From assembly GCA_036250195.1 (NCBI GenBank), contig JAVHZZ010000003.1, forward strand, positions 89,541,418-89,605,417: a stretch of 64,000 nucleotides of DNA, given 5' to 3'. The translations under genes were made by a program, and so were the position numbers. Shown in pieces: positions 57,390 through 64,000 of the stretch (the stretch's first letter is position 1; every line of letters begins with the position of its first letter). Under the pieces are notes generated by a model. The model was given only the letters and a program-made list of their open reading frames with translations. It was not told where the DNA came from and searched no databases. This DNA is from Mixophyes australis (taxonomy: Eukaryota; Chordata; Amphibia; Anura; Limnodynastidae).

Positions 57390-57640
57390 ACTTCTTCATA
57401 TCTAATATTCTTGCTGCATACCACAGTATACTTTAAAGAGCCTACTGCATTTAAAGTATGACAAACATCATGCCAGACATGCATTTGTGGCTCAGTGACA
57501 CATTTGCTGCCTGAATCCCCAAAATCAGTTCAATAGAGGCTACTACACTATTAATGAGAATATGATTCTCATCATGGGAGAAACAAATATTGCAGTCAGA
57601 CTTTATTTTGGGCACCTGGCTATTGTCATCACTCCTCTGC
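57390..57640 (-). pseudogene. Myb/SANT-like protein relic of Harbinger
   Basis: Minus-strand FSHDENHILINSVVASIELILG followed by SLSHKCMSGMMFVIL resembles the Myb-like DNA-binding protein that Harbinger elements encode beside the transposase (an acidic E/D-N pair, a hydrophobic helix, then a lysine and IW-like helix). It lies in convergent orientation to the transposase relic. Match is short and decayed. Confidence 0.5.
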
Positions 57641-57895
57641 ACCCGGTATTTCATACCACCGTATACACCCCCACTTCGACCTTTGCTACCCCAACACAAA
57701 AAACACACATACAAAAACTAACTGCAGTACCAGCCACCCCCAACTCACAAACAAATAACACAGACAGACTTAAAGTAAAAAACATATATAAGTAACAAGA
57801 CAACAAAAAAACACAGGATTGGGTAGATTCATCAAACCTTCTAAAAAGGAAAAGTGGCGGTGTTGCCCATAGCAACCAAACAGATTTTAACTATC

Positions 57896-58432
57896 ATCCA
57901 CACTCCCGCCCGCTCCCTGCGCTCGGCCAATGATCGCCGCCTCTTCTCCACTCTGATCACCTCTTCCCACTCTAGAATACAAGACTTCTCCCGAGCTGCC
58001 CCCCTTCACTGGAACGACCTCCCTCGCTCCATCCGTCTCTCACCCAATCTGTGCTCCTTCAAGCGGGCACTTAAAACTCACCTGTTCCTTAAGGCCTACC
58101 AACCATCCACTTAACCTCTCACCTCTTCTGTTTCTCCCCTGGCTCCTTTTCTCTCCCCTTTGCTTCACTGGCTCCCTCTTTTGCCTGATTTTGTTTATCC
58201 TCCCTTAGAATGTAAGCTCGTATGAGCAGGGCCCGTCTCCCCTCCTGTCTCCACACCTGTTCTTCCGCTCCATCTTTACAGTATTTGCCTGCCTGGAGTT
58301 TCTGAAGTTCTGGTACTTTGTGTTTATTGTTCTGTATTGTTTTACCCTGTATAGTGTACTGTTTGTGCCGTGTACGGCGCTGCGGAAACCTTGTGGCGCC
58401 TAACAAATAAACGATAATAATAATAATAATAT
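57896..58432 (+). mobile_element. L2 LINE 3' end inside the MITE
   Basis: Encodes the ORF2 C-terminus and then the 3' tail: gtaagctcgtatgagcaggg, gtacggcgctgcgg, gcgcctaacaaataaacg and (ATA)n. 5'-truncated at about 57896. Confidence 0.88.
57900..58114 (+). pseudogene. L2 ORF2 C-terminal fragment
   Basis: LRSANDRRLFSTLITSS, then FSRAAPLHWNDLPRSIRLS and SFKRALKTHLFLKAY, the typical tail of L2/CR1-group ORF2, ending at a stop at 58112-58114. The fragment carries no catalytic residues. The upstream ATG at 57854 lies in the MITE and is not a real start. Confidence 0.88.
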
Positions 58433-58665
58433 TTTCTAGATTGTTCTGGATAAATGATAAGTACAAACTGATTGGTTGCTATGAGCAACAACTCAGCTTT
58501 CCTTTTTAGAAGGTATTATAAATCTACCCAACAACTCTCAGAAATCCCTAAATAACATTAACCTACTACCTGTCATTTAATATAACTCTCCTCTGCTATT
58601 CACATTCTCAGCTGACCCTATAAAAGATAATAAAGTAGTGCCAAGATATTTATAGATTATGAAGT

Positions 58666-58860
58666 CAGTGGCGGATCCAGGGAAGTGGGGGGGACAATAA
58701 GAGCAATCCCCTCCTAGCAGCAGTGGCACCTCACTATACTGATGTTCCCGACGCTCTGATAGTGTTTTAACACAATCAGCACGGCCGAGCTGCATTATCT
58801 GCTTACCTGTCAGCCGCCGGGAACATCAGTATAGTGAGCTGCCGCTGGAAGCTCCATGCT
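58666..58860. repeat. hAT-like end with internal hairpin
   Basis: cagtggcggatccaggg at 58666 looks like a hAT terminus. cactatactgatgttcccg (about 58732-58751) and its complement (about 58819-58838) form a hairpin. The other end and target duplication were not found. Confidence 0.4.
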
Positions 58861-60284
58861 TCAATTAGGAAAAAAGGGCACGGGGCACAAAACCATTCAA
58901 ATCCACACATTAAAAAAGCTTGATTTTAACATTTATGGCTTTTGCATGAGGTTTAAAAACTGCATACTAAACCACCACTCAGTACATTTCCACCCTAGGT
59001 CTTTTCCTCAGGTTAAACCACCAAATGTAACGCCCCCCTGCGGGGAAACAGGGACAGACGCAACACAAAAGAACTTACTTTGAACGATGGTCACCTCCAG
59101 TCCGCCTCCGATATCCCAGCTGCGATCGATCCCAGCAGATCCGCAGCCGCAACCCTTGTCACCTCCAACCACGTCCCTCTAGGGGACTACAGGCACTTAA
59201 GACCAAGACTAGTCTGAGGACTAATCCCGCCTCAAGTACCTCACACACCTGCCGGTGAGGGCCTAACCGAAAGGGGGAATCGAGCGTGATACTCACCGGG
59301 ACACCCTCACTTCCGATCCGGTTCTCCTGCACCTTCCCGACTCCTGCGGATGACAAGAACACACAGCCTCCCTCTACGCTCTCAGTGAGACTAAGATGGC
59401 ACCCACAAAACTGGACTGACAACAACAGCGACCCGACCCTAACAACGTTCTAATGGTCGGCAACGCAACTAAGTCAAACCACTATGACTAACTAGGTGTG
59501 GTGCACTAACGGAACTGCTCACTTACACGCAACGGGGAACACCAGCCGGTGTTCACGGACTAAACCGGAGGGCGGTTCCTAACCCCCTCACCCAGGTCTA
59601 ACCAAGGAGACTGTCTCCTTACGATGGGGTCACCCACGGACCCTAAGGACCGGCTGCTTCAAGCCCGGCTGAGGCTCAGTGGAACAGCACACTAACCCGC
59701 GGGCCGACTGCCGCACGGAACAGCCGATCGAACTGAACCGCCCGACTGCCTGTACTCGGGTATCTCACACGTGTCCTTACGTCCGGAACCACAGGTCCAC
59801 CTGCATGGAACCGGCCTTGGGGACCCTCAATCAGAACCATGGCCGCCCCTGGAACTGCCTCAAGGTGTGGTGCACTGCCACCAACTCACTCAGCAACCCC
59901 CTCTGGGAACCAGTGTGACCCCGGGGACCTAAGGGACAGGAAAACTACGTGTGTTCTCCCCTGACTATGTGTATGCTGGTAGCTACACCTGTCCCCACAG
60001 CACAGGTTAGCACAGAACAACACAGGAACAATAGCCTACCTTTAATGGGGGCCTGACGTCTTGCCCCTGGACACAATTACGTAGCACACCCAAAATACCG
60101 TAATTCAACAATACCCGCCGCACAGACAGAATACAATATACAGTACTTTGTAAGCTACTTACCAGAGCACACCGCTGCTAGCCAACCAGCCGGTTGCTAC
60201 AGCACCACAGGAGCCTCCACTCTACTGTACCTCCTAACTACATGTGCTCACCTCACACAGGACCGCGCCTACACTCATGAGGCT

Positions 60285-60755
60285 CCCATGCCTCTATCTC
60301 ACCACCTCCAGGGCCTTCTGCCCTTCACACCATGGGCCTCTTGCCCAGTTTCACACAAAGCCTTGTGCTCTGATTAATGGGCCTCAGCCCCCTCTCTACC
60401 TCAGGGCTCTGAGCCCACTAACTAGGGCCTTGTGCCCTGCTACCTAGCCCCTGCCTACTGAGGCCTGTGGCCTCCCTGACTGACTGAGAGCCTTGTGCCC
60501 TTTATAGCCTATGGGCTACCAGCCCCTAACCAGGCCCTCTGGCCTTCCTATGGCCACTAGGCCACTAACTACCTAAGGGCCTTGTGCCCTTTTATACCTG
60601 GGGCTCTCACGCCACCTGCCTAACTAACAGGGGCTTATCCCCTTTATCACAAGTATTATGGCCTACTGGCCCACTATTTTTATCGGGGCCTAGTGCTCAG
60701 GTCCCTGGGCCTTGTGCCCGACCGTGGCCCGGGGCCTAGTGCCCGAATTTAACGT
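60285..60755. repeat. Degenerate GGGCCTTGTGCCC phrase repeat
   Basis: The quasi-palindromic phrase gggccttgtgccc and variants (gggcctagtgccc, gggccttctgccc, ggccactaggcc) recur many times at irregular 25-45 bp spacing. Confidence 0.75.
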
Positions 60756-60762
60756 TGAGTAT

Positions 60763-60772
60763 ACTTACCTGC
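60763..60772 (-). promoter_or_regulatory. Candidate 5' splice site
   Basis: Minus-strand gcag|gtaagtatac is an excellent vertebrate donor, about 265 bp downstream of the TATA box. Confidence 0.5.
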
Positions 60773-61024
60773 TCTGCGCAGGAATCTCAACTTGCCACGC
60801 CGTCTTCTTCCTTCTCCGGGTCTTCCAGACCCTCCAGCCGTCGGCGCCTCTTCTCCTCTTCGGCGTGGGTCTTCTGCCTTCTCTGGTGGTGGGGGCACTC
60901 TCAGCCCTTACAAGGGCTCCCCGCGGCGATCTCCGCTGCTTCTGTTCTTGACTCGCCGCTCTGGACGTCCCACGACGTCCTTCTCTCTCCGCCGCCGACT
61001 CTCTTCTGCCAAAATGGCACCACC

Positions 61025-61160
61025 CGGCGACTTATATAGTCGCCGGTGTGACGTCATTAGCCGGCGCAAGCGCTGATTGGCTCGCGTCGGCGCCAATCTT
61101 TTAAATGGCCGGGCGCGAGCCGTGATTGGCTCGCGCATCCGGCCGCTGATTGGCCAACGG
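61025..61160 (-). promoter_or_regulatory. Promoter with three CCAAT boxes and TATA
   Basis: On the minus strand, CCAAT at about 61149-61153, 61125-61129 and 61076-61080 precede actatataag (61031-61040). A tgacgtca (CRE-like) site lies at about 61050. Spacing is normal for an RNA polymerase II promoter. Confidence 0.6.
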
Positions 61161-61397
61161 GGAAAGATGAGCCCTGATTCGCTCATCCTTCCTCCGCGGA
61201 CGGGACCTGCAAAGAAGAAGGATGTATACTCACCGCTGGATCGCCGGACCGGTAAGTAAGATTTCTCTTCTTTCTTCACCCTCTTGCTGGGCACCGGAGC
61301 TGGGGACCTCTTCTGTCCCTCCAGGGACGCAGTGACGGCGGGCATCTTCGCCTGCTTCTCGGGCACAGCGATGGCACTCTCTACACTGCTACCACCA

Positions 61398-61555
61398 TAT
61401 AGCTTTTAGCTTTCAAAACAAAGTCATTCTGAGCAATATATAATAAATAAAATAATTTAAAAGCAGACCATGTTACAAAGAACCTTTAGAACAGGAAACT
61501 TGACACATAACAACAGTGCTAGATGTGGTATTATGCAGGCCTATCAACAATAGCT
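61398..61555. other. No recognisable feature
   Basis: AT-rich spacer. Confidence 0.5.
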
Positions 61556-61559
61556 TAAA

Positions 61560-61830
61560 TTGACAAATTCTGATATTTATTTTTATTATTCATTTCTATG
61601 GCACCAATCACAGTGCTATGCAGAGAATATGTAGTCATTCACATCAGTCCCTGTCCTACTGGCACTTACAATCTAAATTTCCTACCACATGCGCATTCCA
61701 TTTTGTCAGAAACCAATTAACCTATCAGTTTTTGTTTTTGGACTGTGGGAGGAAACTGGAGCGCTCTGATGAAACTCACACAAACACAGGGAAAACATAC
61801 ACATATCCCACAGATAAGGCCCGTTTACAA
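61560..61830 (+). repeat. Dispersed vertebrate repeat module, second copy
   Basis: ggcaccaatcacagtgct, cctgtcctactggcacttac, ggactgtgggaggaaactgg and cacaaacacagggaaaacat are diverged forms of the module at 30185-30350, longer here. Confidence 0.65.
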
Positions 61831-64000
61831 TCAAAATCATTACCCAAGCGTTGGGAATCAGTTGTGCCACCATGATGCTCATTTAAATTATTGCTAATTA
61901 ACCTTCATATTACCACCTCTAGTGCTCTTCTTGGGTTTTTTAGATGCAAATGTTACCTGGGTGCATCATTTGCTTTCAGACATACTATGTTGCACTGCAA
62001 AATACGCAAGCAGGGCAGCCAAGTGTAATCTCTGGCCTTGATTCAGACTATTGTGTGTAGTCCTGTACTCCACCAGGCTGTTGCAAAAGCAGCTGCATGT
62101 GCAGTGCAGGAGAAATGTGATTGCAGGGATCAATAGGAAATGATTTGTCTGAGCAGCCACTTACCTCAGCCTCTAATCCGGTGCGGATAGGACCAGACTC
62201 CCATCTTTCCTCACTATGATCACCTACCCCACTATGATTGCCCCAACCTCCTTTCAGCACTGCTAGGTGCAAAACCTATTTTGTTGCATACATTCATGGC
62301 ACACACAGACTGGTCACCTCTGCTTTTACATTGAATTTTACAGATGGGCAAGGGCATAACCCTCACTCAAAATAGGGATGTGCAATTTACAGTCCTCCAC
62401 CCACCTTCGCAAAATAGTTTATCCAGGAGCAAAGTTTACACCCCGTAACTGGATTTGCTTATAAATCAGCCCCACATTGTGTTAATATTCATAGATATGA
62501 ATACTTTGAAAAAGTTGGTATCTCCCTTTTCATCTTGCACTTGCTCTTGAGCATCTCTCTCACGAGAAAAAGAATCCCAAATGTAATAATTTTATTATGT
62601 TTGCTGGGAGTAAACCTACCACGTATGTTACATATACATTTACAATTTTAATATCACTAAATGTATATAAAGAACAAGTGTAATTGCTTCTTAATGTAAA
62701 ATTACATTGCTCGTATTCAAAGTATAGTAAATTGTGTGTTTTATTCACTACTCGTTTAATAAAATATTGGCAAAGCAGTTTTCAAATTTTAGAAACACAT
62801 GACAGAACCCAACTCCATTGCATGATTTGCTCCTTCCAATAATATACATTTATCATTAATGTCCTTTAGGGTTCAACGAACCATGAAATAGTCTTTGTGA
62901 AAGTACCATTGCCAACACTGAAATAAACATCCATTTTAGTTTTTAGATATAAAAACTTTGAATAAATGAATTATATAGTATGGCAAAGTATTTGACCTGA
63001 GTTACCCTTTTCAATCAAATGATAAGCATAGGTATATGTGTAAATAGCAAAATATTGATGAAAAGGGGATTTGAACTATGAATTTACTAAAATGCAAATG
63101 TTGATGAATAAATGTTTATGTCAAAGAAAGACAAAGGTGGCCAAATGGTGAAATTTTTGGATAATATTCCCACCAATAGCAATGTATAAAAATACCAGAT
63201 ATATCATTTAAGATTATTGGGTACATGATTAGCTTATCAGGTAGGTGGCACCTAGGATGCTCCCAATTATCTTTGCATATTATATTCTACTAAGAACTTA
63301 TAAAATCATGTATATGGAAAATACTAAACCTGAGACTCAAAATGAGTTAAGACACTTTGTTCTTAAAAGAACATAAAAGGTTTTTATTCATAAAAATGTG
63401 CAAATTTCATGTCAGTGGAGGGTTTTGTAGTTTGTAGATCACACACCACCACCCATCTTCATGTGTTTTATAGCTATGGAAGCACCTTGTAGGGTTTCCT
63501 AACTATGCACAAATACATTTACTTGTTTCAGTTGCTTAGCATAACCAACATCAGGAATACAGAGTGACTGCAAATAATAAATCCGCTATTGTGTATTTAA
63601 TTAACCCCACACAAGATACTTACTTTCTTAGTGGAATACAAATACCTGTCTGATTTCATTGATGTGGCTCTTTTTTGGGATATGATATGTGCACTCTTTA
63701 AAATTCACTAGTAATAAGGGATGACATACTCTTAAAAGGTAAAGTTAGGCGTAAAAAGGTAATTTTGGGAAAAAGTACTCCACTGATGAATAGTCCCTGT
63801 GATCAGTAAATTGTAAATCAGAGATTTACTATGATCAGATCAGCCGTCTACTATAATTTCTTTCTTGATTTTATGTATGTTAAAGTCCATACTCTACTCG
63901 CTTTTATAATTAGACAGAATGCAAGCAGCATTGTTTGGCCAAGCAATAATAATGGGGAATCAGTGTCTGATGAATAGCAGTGATGAACTGCCTCAGTGAT
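61831..64000. other. No recognisable feature
   Basis: AT-rich sequence with no repeat structure, transposon end or coding signal that I can see. Confidence 0.55.

Larger units (their letters stand above)
57819..58531. mobile_element. Palindromic MITE split by an L2 insertion
   Basis: Left half (57819-57895) with ttgggtagattcatc, ccttctaaaaaggaaaagtgg and ccaaacagattt pairs with the right half (58433-58531) ending in aatctacccaa. The L2 tail sits at the centre, so the MITE was there first. Confidence 0.8.
59024..61390 (-). mobile_element. CpG-rich block, probable long LTR or retroelement 5' region
   Basis: 2.37 kb of much higher GC than its surroundings, flanked by accacca on both sides (59017-59023, 61391-61397). 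Read on the minus strand it has a promoter, a first exon and a splice donor at its start and ends in ggcgttaca, an LTR-like end. No pol or other protein domain was seen. It could also be a host CpG-island promoter; the flanking repeats and LTR-like end favour a retroelement. Confidence 0.45.

Noticed and set aside
60908..61366. 152-codon minus-strand frame starting MPEKQAKMPAV
   Set aside because: It spans the CCAAT and TATA boxes and the putative first exon, so it is more likely promoter DNA with high GC than a protein; I recognise no domain.

Overview
This window is nuclear DNA from a large, repeat-rich vertebrate genome, most likely an anuran amphibian. That assignment is inferred from the repertoire: BED-finger hAT elements, L2 and L1 LINEs, Gmr1-type Ty3/gypsy, a Penelope-like element, Harbinger, and palindromic MITEs of the kind that fill frog genomes, together with long microsatellites. 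I found no convincing host protein-coding exon and no tRNA, rRNA, snRNA or CRISPR array. Almost everything recognisable is mobile DNA at different ages, separated by AT-rich non-coding sequence. Layout: 1-6431 holds two nested hAT elements. The right end of one, with a nearly perfect 100-bp minisatellite, sits inside another that carries an almost full-length BED-hAT transposase on the minus strand broken by a single TAG. 7210-7631 is a TTAA-flanked palindromic element. 9140-12615 is an internally deleted Ty3/gypsy element on the minus strand with both LTRs, a tRNA-Leu-type primer site, and the integrase C-terminus upstream of reverse transcriptase (Gmr1-like order). 13570-13920 is a pair of abutting MITEs. 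16420-18295 is an old L2 LINE. 18404-21246 is a 2.8-kb non-autonomous hAT with exact 8-bp duplications. 22514-23215 is a hAT relic. 23560-28080 is two L1-like LINEs arranged 5' end to 5' end. 28260-29111 has a hAT relic followed by a short Charlie-like hAT with exact duplications. 30376-30988 is an LTR-like unit with a foldback. 32781-36228 has small hAT MITEs and minisatellites. 36396-39956, 41107-42837 and 49475-54676 are three further members of the same BED-hAT group as at the left edge, each bounded by an exact 8-bp target-site duplication. 43574-44211 is a Penelope-like fragment with a GIY-YIG endonuclease domain between inverted 171-bp arms. 55240-57720 is a Harbinger relic with transposase and Myb-like parts. 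57819-58531 is a MITE split by an L2 tail. 59024-61390 is a CpG-rich block with a minus-strand promoter, first-exon signals and a splice donor, probably a long LTR or other retroelement 5' region. The remainder is featureless AT-rich DNA. The strongest candidate for something undescribed is the BED-hAT group. Five copies share TIRs of the form TARRGATG, 8-bp target duplications, CpG-rich promoter ends and a conserved NMPF-TRSGKER block in the transposase, and at least two copies keep a perfect 20-bp hairpin just 3' of the transposase. Each copy carries a different set of tandem arrays in its subterminal regions. Copies range from almost coding-complete to arrays with only a scrap of transposase, so the autonomous-to-non-autonomous decay series is visible in one window.
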